Part shown: positions 16,958-25,273 of the stretch, piece after piece
Layout: the number at the start of each line of letters is the position of its first letter
Position numbering within the stretch: position 1 is the first letter of the stretch
Assembly: GCA_035353815.1 (NCBI GenBank)
Contig: DAOQAG010000011.1
Location: 1-64,000, forward strand
Length of the DNA stretch: 64,000 nt
From: JAKPUX01 sp035353815
GTDB lineage: Bacteria > Zhuqueibacterota > Zhuqueibacteria > Residuimicrobiales > Residuimicrobiaceae
Direction of reading: 5' to 3'
The notes under the pieces: generated by a model
What the model was told of the DNA's origin: nothing
Database searches by the model: none
The model's input: the letters and a program-made list of their open reading frames with translations, nothing else
Translations under genes and position numbers: made by a program

Positions 16958-18850
16958 ATGCAAAAAGCCCCTTATAAACCCATCCGGTTGCATCCACTCA
17001 AGCCGGTCCCGAGCGATATCGCCATCGCCCAGGCGGCGCAGATGAAAAAGATCGGCCATATGGCGCGGGAGGCCGGCATCCTCCCCGGCGAACTGGAGCT
17101 GTACGGAGAATACAAGGCCAAGGTGCGTCTGTCGATCCTCGAGCGGCTCGCGGCACGCCCCAATGGCAAATATATTGTCGTAACCGCGACAACACCGACG
17201 CCGCTGGGAGAGGGCAAGACCACGACCACCCTGGGGCTCTCGCAAGCCCTGGGCGCCCATCTACGGCAGCGGGTCTTTACGTGCATCCGTCAGCCCTCGC
17301 AAGGGCCGACCTTCAGCATCAAGGGCGGCGCTGCCGGCGGCGGCTACAGCCAGATCGTCCCGATGGAGGATTTCAATCTCCATCTCACCGGGGATATCCA
17401 TGCCATAACCGCGGCCAACAACCTGCTGGCCGCGGCGATCGACGCGCGCATGCTGCACGAGAGCGAGCGCAGCGATGATGTCAAACTGGCGCGGATGCTT
17501 TGCAAACGGGGCGAATTTGCCCTCTCGCAGCGGCGCCGGATGGAGCGGCTGGGCATTCAGGCGCAGCGGCTCGAGGATCTCTCCGAGGAAGAGATGCGGC
17601 GCATCTTCCGTCTGGACATCGACCCCGAGCGCATCACCTGGAAGCGGGTGGTGGATGTCAACGACCGGCTGTTGCGGCGTATCCAGATCGGTCTGGGTGA
17701 GGAGGAGAGCGGCCAGGCGCGCATGAGCGGATATGATATTGCGGTGGCGAGCGAGGTGATGGCCGTGCTCGCCCTGACCACCGGTCTGAAGGATCTGCGC
17801 GAGCGTCTCGGCCGGATGGTGGTCGCCCGCAGCCGGCTGTACGAACCGATCACCGCCGAAGATATCGGCGCGGCCGGGGCGATGGCGGCGCTGCTGAAAG
17901 ATGCGATCATGCCCAACCTCATGCAGACCCTGGAGGGCACGCCGGCTTTTGTCCATGCCGGTCCCTTTGCCAATATTGCCCATGGCAGCTCGTCGATCCT
18001 GGCGGATCGGATCGCGCTCAAGCTCGCCGATTATGTGGTGACCGAAGCGGGATTCGGCGCCGACATCGGCCTGGAAAAATTCGTCAATATCAAATGCCGC
18101 TATTCCGGCTTGAAGCCGGATGCCGCGGTCATCGTCGCCAGCATCCGTGCCCTCAAGATGCACGGCGGCGGGCCGACGGTGGTCGCCGGCAAACCGCTCG
18201 ATCCCGTGTATGCTCAATCCAACCCGGCCCTGGTCGAAGCGGGCTGCAGCAATCTCGCCAAGAGCATCGACATCGCCCGGCAATTCGGTATTCCGGCCCT
18301 CGTGGCGATCAATACCTTTCCGGACGATACACCCGAAGAACTGGCCGCCGTCAAGCGCGCCGCCCTGGCCGCCGGGGCCCTGGGGGCCTACGTCTGCGAT
18401 CACTATGCGCGCGGCGGCGCCGGGATCATCGAACTGGCCGAGGCGGTTTGCGCCGCGGCCGCGGGGGAGAACGATTTCAAATTCCTCTATCCGCTGGAGT
18501 GGCCGATCAAGAAGAAAATCCAGACGATCGCCACCCGCGTTTATGGCGCCGAGGGGGTCGATTTTACCCCGGACGTGGATCGCACCATCGATTATTACAC
18601 CCGGCTGGGCCTCAGCCATCTGCCCATCTGCATGGCCAAAACCCACCTGTCGCTCAGTCACGATCCAGCGCTCAAGGGGGTTCCCACCGGCTGGCGGCTG
18701 CCCGTGACCGATCTCAAGGCCTCGGTAGGCGCGGGCTTTCTTTATCCCCTGTGCGGGCAAATGCGGACAATGCCGGGCCTGCCGACGCGGCCGGGATTTC
18801 TCGATGTCGATATCGATACCGAGACGGGCAAGATCACCGGGCTCTCCTGA
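16958..18850 (+). CDS. fhs: formate--tetrahydrofolate ligase
   Basis: 630 aa. Catalyses ATP-dependent formation of 10-formyl-THF from formate, feeding one-carbon metabolism. The P-loop is TPLGEGKTTTTLGLSQALG (~80-98), followed by QPSQGPTFSIKGGAAGGGYS and the substrate-site segment MEDFNLHLTGDIHAITAANN. Later blocks AGPFANIAHGSSSILAD and VTEAGFGADIGLEKF match the family. It is longer than the ~556-aa clostridial enzyme because of N-terminal and internal additions. No other Wood-Ljungdahl genes lie nearby, so an anabolic role is more likely. Confidence 0.96.
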   Translation: MQKAPYKPIRLHPLKPVPSDIAIAQAAQMKKIGHMAREAGILPGELELYGEYKAKVRLSILERLAARPNGKYIVVTATTPTPLGEGKTTTTLGLSQALGAHLRQRVFTCIRQPSQGPTFSIKGGAAGGGYSQIVPMEDFNLHLTGDIHAITAANNLLAAAIDARMLHESERSDDVKLARMLCKRGEFALSQRRRMERLGIQAQRLEDLSEEEMRRIFRLDIDPERITWKRVVDVNDRLLRRIQIGLGEEESGQARMSGYDIAVASEVMAVLALTTGLKDLRERLGRMVVARSRLYEPITAEDIGAAGAMAALLKDAIMPNLMQTLEGTPAFVHAGPFANIAHGSSSILADRIALKLADYVVTEAGFGADIGLEKFVNIKCRYSGLKPDAAVIVASIRALKMHGGGPTVVAGKPLDPVYAQSNPALVEAGCSNLAKSIDIARQFGIPALVAINTFPDDTPEELAAVKRAALAAGALGAYVCDHYARGGAGIIELAEAVCAAAAGENDFKFLYPLEWPIKKKIQTIATRVYGAEGVDFTPDVDRTIDYYTRLGLSHLPICMAKTHLSLSHDPALKGVPTGWRLPVTDLKASVGAGFLYPLCGQMRTMPGLPTRPGFLDVDIDTETGKITGLS

Positions 18851-18910
18851 GCGGGAGAAACCGCAGCACCAAAGGACATGATGTAACAAACCGGGCCTCC
18901 GGAGAGGAGA

Positions 18911-19756
18911 ATGCCAATGAGTGAAAAGAGCAGCAACAAGCGCGAGGAAAGCATGGAACGGTACCGGGTGGAACCTGGACGGAAACTCCGGCTCAAGGAG
19001 GTGAACCCCAACGAGGACGCCCTTTTCCCCGAAGGCAAGAGTGCAGGCAAGGAGGAATTGCTCAAGCTCAACACCCGGCTCGAAAAGCTGCAGGAGCTGC
19101 TCTATGCCGAGCAGAAGCATCGGGTTCTGGTGGTATTGCAGGCGATGGATACGGGCGGCAAGGATGGCATCATCCGTCACGTTTTCGAGGGTGTCAATCC
19201 CCAGGGTGTGCGCGTCGCCAGTTTCAAAACACCTACGCCCACCGAGCTGGCCCATGATTATCTCTGGCGAATCCATCCGCAAACCCCGGGCAAAGGGGAG
19301 ATGGTCATCTTCAATCGCAGTCATTATGAGGATGTGCTGATCGTGCGCGTGCATGGGCTGGTCCCCAAAGAGGTTTGGGCCAAACGCTTTGACCAGATTA
19401 ATGCGTTTGAAAAAATGCTCGCCCTGGAGGGAACGACCATCCTCAAGTTTTTTCTGCACATTGACAAGGATGAGCAAAAGGTGCGTCTGGAGGAGCGCCG
19501 CGATGATCCCGAAAAACGCTGGAAATTTAACGTGGGCGACCTCAAGGAACGCGATCTCTGGAACCAGTATATGAAAGCCTACGAGGAAGCGATCAGCAAG
19601 ACCAGCACCGAATGGGCGCCCTGGTATGTCGTGCCGGCCAACCGCAAGTGGTACCGCAACCTGGTGGTGGGTTCAGTGATCATCGAGACGCTGCAGCGTT
19701 TGAATATGGCCTATCCTGAGGCGGATTTTGATCCCAAGACGATCGTGATCGAATAA
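18911..19756 (+). CDS. ppk2: polyphosphate kinase 2 family protein
   Basis: 281 aa. The PPK2 P-loop kinase fold is clear: Walker A VLQAMDTGGKDGIIRHVFEG, the FKTPTPTELAHDYLWRIH segment, Walker B IFNRSHYEDVLIVRVHG, and the lid with RLEERRDDPEKRWKF. Single-domain PPK2s move phosphate between polyphosphate and nucleotides, usually making ADP or ATP from AMP or ADP. The subclass was not determined. GAGAGGAGA precedes ATG 18911. Downstream of fhs with a 60-bp gap. Confidence 0.93.
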   Translation: MPMSEKSSNKREESMERYRVEPGRKLRLKEVNPNEDALFPEGKSAGKEELLKLNTRLEKLQELLYAEQKHRVLVVLQAMDTGGKDGIIRHVFEGVNPQGVRVASFKTPTPTELAHDYLWRIHPQTPGKGEMVIFNRSHYEDVLIVRVHGLVPKEVWAKRFDQINAFEKMLALEGTTILKFFLHIDKDEQKVRLEERRDDPEKRWKFNVGDLKERDLWNQYMKAYEEAISKTSTEWAPWYVVPANRKWYRNLVVGSVIIETLQRLNMAYPEADFDPKTIVIE

Positions 19757-19783
19757 CGGGCGGTTGGAACTGTGGCGAGGGCA

Positions 19784-20944
19784 ATGGCAGTGCGGAGAAT
19801 CGGTTTTTCTATTCTGTTATGGATCCTGGGCTTCGGGATGGCGGTGCGGGCCCAGGAGTATGTTTCCGTCGCGCCGGGCAAGAGTGACGGCGTCTATACC
19901 CTGCTGAAGCGTTACCGGCTGCCGGTCAGCCGCGAGTCGATCGCCCGCTTTTGGGCCCTGAACAGCGATCTGATCCGCGGCGGGGAATATCTGCGGCTGG
20001 GCCTGGAGTACCAGCTGCCGATCTACAGGATCTATTATGACGGAACGAGCATCCGCACTTCGCTGGGGATCAAGGATCGGGAGTTGGCGCGCCAGATCGA
20101 GGAGTATAACACCTCCTTGTATGCTGCTGGCGTACAAAAAAGTCCCTACAAGATCAGCAGGGAGTTCTGGGTGCCGGCGGACTGGATGCCGGAAGCCCGG
20201 GCGGCCGCCGAACCGGCGAGTTTTAGCATCTTCGGCCCGCGCTATCAGTCGGTGGAGCAGATCGATCAGGCGCTCAAGGGGTGCATCCTCTATCTCGATC
20301 CCGGCCATGGCGGCCCCGATCCCGGCGCGATGGGCCTGCGCGGGCGAGACCGGCTCTATGAGGACGAATACGCCTACGACATTACGCTGCGGCTGGCGCG
20401 GCGCCTGCTCGAACACGGCGCGAGCGTCTATATGCTGGTGCAGGATGAAGACGACGGCATCCGCGATGAGGCCATCCTCAGGTATGACGACCATGAATAT
20501 TATCTCGGCCATGTGCCGATCGACCGGGAGCAGCTGCGCCGTCTGAGCGATCGGGTGGATATTGTCAACAGCCTGTATGATCGGTACCGGAAACGGGCGC
20601 GCCAGCAGCTGATGGTGACCATTCATCTCGATTCGCGGTCGCGCGGCCAGCGTATCGATATCTTTTACTATTATCAAGCCAATAACCCGGCCAGCAAAAA
20701 ACTGGCCCGAACCCTGCTCGCCAAGGTGGACGAGAAGTATGCCCTCAATCAGCCGGGACGGGGGTATGAGGGCAGCATCTCGACGCGCGATCTGCATGTG
20801 CTCAGCCAGGCCAAGCCCACCGCCGTCTATATCGAGCTGGGGAATATTAAAAACAAGAAGGATCAGGACCGATTCATCATCGCCGACAATCGTCAGGCGG
20901 TGGCCAACTGGCTTTGTGAAGGAGTGATCGAATTTGTCCGCTGA
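19784..20944 (+). CDS. N-acetylmuramoyl-L-alanine amidase (Amidase_3)
   Basis: About 386 aa. Signal peptide IGFSILLWILGFGMAVRA, an N-terminal region that may be a degenerate LysM-like unit (SDGVYTLLKRYRLP), and a C-terminal Zn amidase domain (~165-386). Zn ligands and catalytic residues appear as YLDPGHGGPDPGAMG (His), EDEYAYD (Glu), MVTIHLDSR (His; usually HAN or HAD) and VYIELGNIKN (catalytic Glu). It would cut the amide between MurNAc and the stem peptide in the periplasm. ATG 19784 is chosen; an in-frame GTG lies at 19772. Confidence 0.88.
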   Translation: MAVRRIGFSILLWILGFGMAVRAQEYVSVAPGKSDGVYTLLKRYRLPVSRESIARFWALNSDLIRGGEYLRLGLEYQLPIYRIYYDGTSIRTSLGIKDRELARQIEEYNTSLYAAGVQKSPYKISREFWVPADWMPEARAAAEPASFSIFGPRYQSVEQIDQALKGCILYLDPGHGGPDPGAMGLRGRDRLYEDEYAYDITLRLARRLLEHGASVYMLVQDEDDGIRDEAILRYDDHEYYLGHVPIDREQLRRLSDRVDIVNSLYDRYRKRARQQLMVTIHLDSRSRGQRIDIFYYYQANNPASKKLARTLLAKVDEKYALNQPGRGYEGSISTRDLHVLSQAKPTAVYIELGNIKNKKDQDRFIIADNRQAVANWLCEGVIEFVR

Positions 20945-21066
20945 GGCGATGCGGGCACTGCCTGCATCCCGCCCGCGCGGGCCGATTCGACCGCCATCGA
21001 CAACCTGGGTAAGGCGGAACATACTCCGCCTGTGCAACGGACCGCACTCCGAGTCGGGAACAGGGC

Positions 21067-21567
21067 ATGCTGATCTGGGTGGTATACGAATCCAAGCTGG
21101 GTAATACCGCCGCGCTGGCGCAGCTGATCGCCCGCGAGCTGGCCCGGGAACATCGGGTGCGGCTGCTGCCCATCGAGGAGGCCGGTGCGCCCCACGGTGT
21201 CGACCTGCTGATCATCGGCTGCCCGCACCACCGTCACCATCAGCCTGATGCCACCCTCGCCTGGGCCTTCAAATTGCCGCCACGGATTCTGCACGGGGTG
21301 CGTGTCGGGATCTTTGAGATCCGCTACAAACGCCACTTTTTTTGGCAAGGAGAGAGGTCTGCCCATCTGGTCTGGCGCCGGCTGCAGGCGCTGGGCGGCA
21401 AACAGCTCACGCGGCCGGTCAGCTTTTATCTCAACCGACGCTCAAGGGAACTGTCAGAAACGGAAATGGGGCGGGGGACCGCCTGGGCGCGGAGCCTGGC
21501 CCGGAAGGCTCTGGAGGGCGTACCCAAATCCCCTTTCATCCACGCCGGCGATCAGGTGTTGAACTGA
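21067..21567 (+). CDS. flavodoxin-like protein
   Basis: 166 aa. The first ~90 residues follow the flavodoxin fold: an initial strand and phosphate-binding loop VVYESKLGNTAALAQLIA, then LLIIGCPHHRHHQP where the isoalloxazine loop would be. The C-terminal half is basic and less conserved. A role as FMN-binding electron carrier or regulator is possible; the His-rich second loop is atypical. Stands between the amidase and mscL, with no obvious pathway link. Confidence 0.6.
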   Translation: MLIWVVYESKLGNTAALAQLIARELAREHRVRLLPIEEAGAPHGVDLLIIGCPHHRHHQPDATLAWAFKLPPRILHGVRVGIFEIRYKRHFFWQGERSAHLVWRRLQALGGKQLTRPVSFYLNRRSRELSETEMGRGTAWARSLARKALEGVPKSPFIHAGDQVLN

Positions 21568-21630
21568 CCGCCGGATCACGGGGCAGAGGGTGGAGGCGAG
21601 CACTGTTTCGCAACGAAAGGAGAATCGAAC

Positions 21631-22077
21631 ATGTTTAAGGAATTCAAAGAGTTTGCCCTGCGCGGCAACGTCGTCGACATGGCGGTCGGTATCATCATCG
21701 GCGCGGCCTTCGGCACGATCGTCGGCTCGCTGGTGACCGATGTCCTGATGCCGCCCATCGGACTGCTTCTCGGTAATGTCGATTTTTCGAACCTCTTTGT
21801 GGTCCTCAAGGAAGGCGCGACCGCCGGGCCGTACGCCAGTCTGGCCGCAGCCAAGGCCGCGGGCGCCGTCAGCCTGAACTATGGTGTCTTTCTCAACGCC
21901 ATCATCAACTTTTTGATCGTCGCTCTGGCGATCTTTTTCCTCATTCGCGGCCTCAACCGCCTGAGGAAGAAGCAGGAAGCTCCGGCGGAAGTGACCACCA
22001 AGGAATGCCCACAGTGCCTTTCAACCATTCCACTCAAGGCGAAACGCTGCGCCCATTGCACAGCCCAGCTGGAGTAA
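21631..22077 (+). CDS. mscL: large-conductance mechanosensitive channel with C-terminal zinc ribbon
   Basis: 148 aa. MscL signature FKEFALRGNVVDMAVGIIIG, TM1 with the AAFGTIVGSLV pore helix, periplasmic loop, TM2 (NAIINFLIVALAIFFLIRG). Instead of ending with the usual helical bundle, the cytoplasmic tail has CPQC...CAHC, a zinc-ribbon-like four-Cys unit. The channel opens on hypo-osmotic shock. The ribbon is found in some MscL proteins; its role is not established. GAAAGGAGA upstream of ATG. Confidence 0.94.
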   Translation: MFKEFKEFALRGNVVDMAVGIIIGAAFGTIVGSLVTDVLMPPIGLLLGNVDFSNLFVVLKEGATAGPYASLAAAKAAGAVSLNYGVFLNAIINFLIVALAIFFLIRGLNRLRKKQEAPAEVTTKECPQCLSTIPLKAKRCAHCTAQLE

Positions 22078-22094
22078 GCCACTGCAGTGGAGAG

Positions 22095-22138
22095 GCGGGC
22101 GCCAGCGCAGCCGACCGGCCGGACCTTGCGGCGCCCGC
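22095..22138 (+). terminator. GC-rich hairpin after mscL
   Basis: GCGGGCGCC (22095-22103) pairs perfectly with GGCGCCCGC (22130-22138). A 12-bp palindrome CCACTGCAGTGG lies just before it (22079-22090). There is no U-tract, so it may be a stabilising hairpin rather than an intrinsic terminator. Confidence 0.35.
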
Positions 22139-22224
22139 ACTCCAGCAGAGAAGCTGGCCGGCCGCGTCGCGCCGGCCCCGATGAAATGTGCCATCCTGAA
22201 TGCTCTCTTTAAGGAGAAGTTGAA

Positions 22225-23322
22225 ATGATGCCAGCGGGCTCAACCATCCCGATCTGCGATCTGCACTGTGACACCGCCACCAATCTGCTCCTCGGTTCCG
22301 GATTGACCGACGCCGGGATGCAGGTCAATCTGCCCGCCATGATCAAGGGTGGCATCGGACTTGAGGTTTTCGCCTGTTACATTCCGCCGGCCATTCCCAA
22401 GGGCAGCGCTTATGCCATTGCGGAAAAGCTGATCCTGCATCTCAAGGCGGAGTTGGCGCGGCATGAGGAGATGGCCCTGTGCCTTTCGTTGGCGGAGATC
22501 CGGGCTGCCCGCGAGCAAGGCAAGATTGCGGCCATGATCGCGGTGGAGAACGGCAACGCCATCGATGCGGAACTGGGCAACCTCGAAAAACTGCACCGTC
22601 TCGGTGTGCGGCTGATGACGATCATCCATGCCGAGAGCAATGAATGGGCGATCAGCTCCAACGACGCTTCCCCGGCTTTTTCCGGGCTGAGTGCGTTTGG
22701 TCATGATGTGATTCAGGCCATGGACGATCTGGGGATCATTATCGACGTCTCCCACAGCCACGATACAACGGTGGAGGAGGTGCTCAAGTCCAGCCGCAAG
22801 CCGGTCATCGCTTCGCACTCCTGCGCCAAAACCCTCTGTCCCGCCGCGCGCAACCTTCCGGACGAACTGATCGCCGGGCTGGCCTATTCGGGGGGGCTGG
22901 TGGGGGTGAATCTTTACCCCGGTTTTCTCGACGGCACCTATAACCAGCAGATCACCGCCACTGCCGGCGACCTCTTCACCGAACTGGGCAAGATGGAGCG
23001 GGAGGCTGGCATGGATCTGGTCAAAATCGGCCGACTTTTCCCTGAATTCAGCCGCAAATTCGCCGCCGCCATGGGCGATCAGCTGCTGCCGCTGGAGCGC
23101 TATTACGATCACATTCTTTACATCACGGAGCTGATCGGCGCCGAATATGTGGCCTTTGGCTCTGATTTCGACGGCGTACCGATCCTGCCCGCCGGGGTTA
23201 CGGATTGCAGCAGCATGCGATCGATCCAGCAGGGGCTCCTGGCGCGGGATTACTCCCTGGACGAGGTCGAGGCGATCAGCTGGGAAAACTTTATGCGGAT
23301 CGTCGGGGCCGTCTGCGGCTGA
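22225..23322 (+). CDS. membrane dipeptidase (peptidase M19)
   Basis: 365 aa, amidohydrolase fold. Metal ligands: DLHCDT near the N-terminus (HxD), VENGNAID (bridging Glu), IDVSHSHD and VIASHSCAK (His pair), and FGSDFDG near the end. Members hydrolyse dipeptides, often with a D-residue, using two Zn ions. No signal peptide is visible, so probably cytoplasmic despite the family name. TAAGGAGAAG precedes ATG 22225. Confidence 0.93.
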   Translation: MMPAGSTIPICDLHCDTATNLLLGSGLTDAGMQVNLPAMIKGGIGLEVFACYIPPAIPKGSAYAIAEKLILHLKAELARHEEMALCLSLAEIRAAREQGKIAAMIAVENGNAIDAELGNLEKLHRLGVRLMTIIHAESNEWAISSNDASPAFSGLSAFGHDVIQAMDDLGIIIDVSHSHDTTVEEVLKSSRKPVIASHSCAKTLCPAARNLPDELIAGLAYSGGLVGVNLYPGFLDGTYNQQITATAGDLFTELGKMEREAGMDLVKIGRLFPEFSRKFAAAMGDQLLPLERYYDHILYITELIGAEYVAFGSDFDGVPILPAGVTDCSSMRSIQQGLLARDYSLDEVEAISWENFMRIVGAVCG

Positions 23323-23372
23323 GAGCCGCGCTGCCGGGGCATGTGGTACGCCCGGCCGACGAAAAAATCAGT

Positions 23373-23401
23373 TTGCTTCAATGCGAGAGTTTTTGTATTA
23401 T
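23373..23401 (+). promoter_or_regulatory. predicted promoter of the pterin operon
   Basis: TTGCTT (23373-23378), 17-nt spacer, TATTAT (23396-23401), giving a ~60-nt leader to the ATG at 23469. It sits in a short AT-rich gap after the M19 gene. Confidence 0.45.
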
Positions 23402-23468
23402 AACACTGGAACAAGCTGATACGGTCTGCTGGATTCCATGCGGTTACGTTCAGCGCGGGGAGATCATC

Positions 23469-23882
23469 ATGTCGCTTGTCTACATCACCCGTCACCTGCA
23501 CTTCAACGCTGCGCACCGCCTGCACAGCGATCTCCTTTCCGCCGAAGAGAATCAAGTTGTATTCGGAGCCTGCAACAATCCCATGGGGCATGGGCATAAC
23601 TATGAGCTGGAAGTGACCGTAGCGGGCGAACCCGATCCCGTGACCGGCATGGTGATCGATCTGGGCGAACTCAAGGCCATCGTCGAACGCGAGGTGATCA
23701 GCCAGGTGGATCACAAGCACCTCAATTTTGATGTCGACTTTATGCGCGGCCTTGTCCCCACGGCGGAAAACCTGGTTGTTGCCTTTTGGGCGCGGCTGCA
23801 GGGGTGTTTCACCGGCTGCCGGCTCTATGAACTGAAACTGTATGAGACGCCGCGCAATCTGGCCGTCTACCGAGGCGAGTAG
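23469..23882 (+). CDS. 6-pyruvoyltetrahydropterin synthase (eukaryotic-type motif)
   Basis: 137 aa, PTPS/QueD superfamily. Zn ligands: FNAAHR (His) and HGHNY (two His). The catalytic Cys is in GACNNPMGHGHNYELEV, spaced C-x5-HGH as in animal PTPS; QueD of queuosine synthesis normally has C-x3-HGH. The second half has SQVDHKHLNFD and PTAENLVVAFW. Predicted reaction: 7,8-dihydroneopterin triphosphate to 6-pyruvoyltetrahydropterin. folE and an SDR gene follow directly, supporting biopterin rather than queuosine. ATG at 23469 with GGGGAGA upstream; longer in-frame starts rejected. Confidence 0.88.
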   Translation: MSLVYITRHLHFNAAHRLHSDLLSAEENQVVFGACNNPMGHGHNYELEVTVAGEPDPVTGMVIDLGELKAIVEREVISQVDHKHLNFDVDFMRGLVPTAENLVVAFWARLQGCFTGCRLYELKLYETPRNLAVYRGE

Positions 23883-23899
23883 ACGCCGGTGCGGGCCTG

Positions 23900-24481
23900 A
23901 TGCCAGAGAAGGAAGCGCACGTGGCTAAAAGCATTCAACCGCTGATCCAACAATTGCTGGGAGATCTGGGCGAAGATCCGCAGCGGGAAGGACTGTTGCG
24001 CACCCCCGCACGGGTCAATGAGGCCCTGCATTACCTGACGCGAGGGTACGAGCAAGACCTCACTGCGCTGCTCAATGAGGCCATCTTCAATGAGGAATGT
24101 GAGGAGATGGTGGTGGTGCGCAATATCGAGTTCTACAGCTTGTGCGAGCATCACCTGCTGCCCTTTTTCGGCAGGGCGCATGTAGCCTACCTCCCGAAAG
24201 GCAAGATCATCGGCCTGAGCAAGGTCCCGCGGCTGGTGGATATGTATTCACGGCGCCTGCAGGTGCAGGAGCGGCTGACCAACCAGATCGCCCGGACCCT
24301 GATGCAGGTGCTCGATCCCTATGGCGTCGCCGTGGTCCTGGAGGGCAAACATTTGTGTATGATGATGCGCGGGGTGGAGAAACAGAACAGTTTTGTCACC
24401 TCGAGCGCCATGCTCGGCGAGTTTAAAAACGACCGCGCCACGCGGATGGAATTTCTCAACCTGATCAAATCGTGGGAGTAG
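23900..24481 (+). CDS. folE: GTP cyclohydrolase I
   Basis: 193 aa. Makes 7,8-dihydroneopterin triphosphate from GTP. The Zn site is formed by EFYSLCEHHLLPFFG (Cys, His) and KHLCMMMRGVEKQNS (Cys). The GKIIGLSKVPRLVDMYSRRL segment and C-terminal TSSAMLGEFK match the family. Its product is the substrate of the PTPS encoded just upstream. An in-frame GTG at 23921 has a better ribosome site (AGAAGGAAG) than ATG 23900, so the start may be seven codons later. Confidence 0.95.
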   Translation: MPEKEAHVAKSIQPLIQQLLGDLGEDPQREGLLRTPARVNEALHYLTRGYEQDLTALLNEAIFNEECEEMVVVRNIEFYSLCEHHLLPFFGRAHVAYLPKGKIIGLSKVPRLVDMYSRRLQVQERLTNQIARTLMQVLDPYGVAVVLEGKHLCMMMRGVEKQNSFVTSSAMLGEFKNDRATRMEFLNLIKSWE

Positions 24482-24482
24482 T

Positions 24483-25202
24483 ATGTCGCAACTGGAATTA
24501 AAAGACAAAATCGTCTGGATTACCGGCGCCGGCCGTGGCATCGGCCGCTCCGTCGCCCTTTCCCTGGCGGCACATGGGGCCCATATCATCCTCTCGGCGC
24601 GCACCATTTCGGATATCGAGGCGGTCGCGCAGGAGATCACCAACCAGGGCGGCCAGGCGGTCGCGATGCCTTGCGATGTCCGTCACGCCGATCAGGTCCG
24701 GCGGGTGGTCGTCGCCGTCGAGCGGACCCACGGCCCGCTCGAGGTGCTGATCAATAATGCCGGCGTGGCAGTGTTCAACAAGATTGTCGATACCAGCGAG
24801 AGCGACTGGGACACGATGATGGAGACCAACGTCAAGGGCGCCTTCCTCTGTGCCCAGGCGGTGCTGCCCGGCATGATCGAACGCAAATCCGGCCACATCA
24901 TCAATATGGTCTCGGTGGCGGGCCGGACCCCGTACTACAATAACGCGGCCTACTGTGCTTCCAAGTATGGCTTGCTCGGCTTTACGGATGTGCTGCGCAT
25001 GGAAGCGCGCCAGCACGGCATCCGGGTGACGGCGCTGATGCCCGGGGCGACCGATACCCTGATCTGGGGCGAGGCCGCCGTTGACAACACCCGGATGATG
25101 CCCGCAGAAGAGATCGCTCAGGCGGTCACCGCCATCCTGCTCACGGGGGAATCGGCGATGATGGAGGAGGTCGTCATCCGGCCGATGCGTGGCGATCTCT
25201 AA
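24483..25202 (+). CDS. short-chain dehydrogenase/reductase, possible sepiapterin reductase
   Basis: 239 aa, classical SDR. Motifs: TGAGRGIG (cofactor loop), DVRHADQV, NNAGV, MVSVAGR (catalytic Ser) and YCASK (YxxxK). An Arg after the first strand-helix unit (SARTIS) suggests NADPH. It starts one base after the folE stop, in the same operon. With PTPS and GTP cyclohydrolase this completes the usual tetrahydrobiopterin set, where the SDR reduces 6-pyruvoyltetrahydropterin. That substrate is inferred from context; the fold alone does not fix it. Confidence 0.85.
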   Translation: MSQLELKDKIVWITGAGRGIGRSVALSLAAHGAHIILSARTISDIEAVAQEITNQGGQAVAMPCDVRHADQVRRVVVAVERTHGPLEVLINNAGVAVFNKIVDTSESDWDTMMETNVKGAFLCAQAVLPGMIERKSGHIINMVSVAGRTPYYNNAAYCASKYGLLGFTDVLRMEARQHGIRVTALMPGATDTLIWGEAAVDNTRMMPAEEIAQAVTAILLTGESAMMEEVVIRPMRGDL

Positions 25203-25273
25203 AGCACCCGGCGCCACGCCCTAATCCCTATTCTTCCGTATCCCCTTTTCCCTGGAAAGGCCTCGTCTCTCTC

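Noticed and set aside
17261..19477. 738-codon open frame on the - strand
   Set aside because: Fully antisense to fhs and ppk2, with His/Arg/Gly-rich low-complexity sequence typical of shadow frames.
23205..23882. 225-aa form of the PTPS gene starting at 23205
   Set aside because: It would start inside the M19 gene; the homologous protein begins at MSLVYITRHLHF (23469), which has a good ribosome site.
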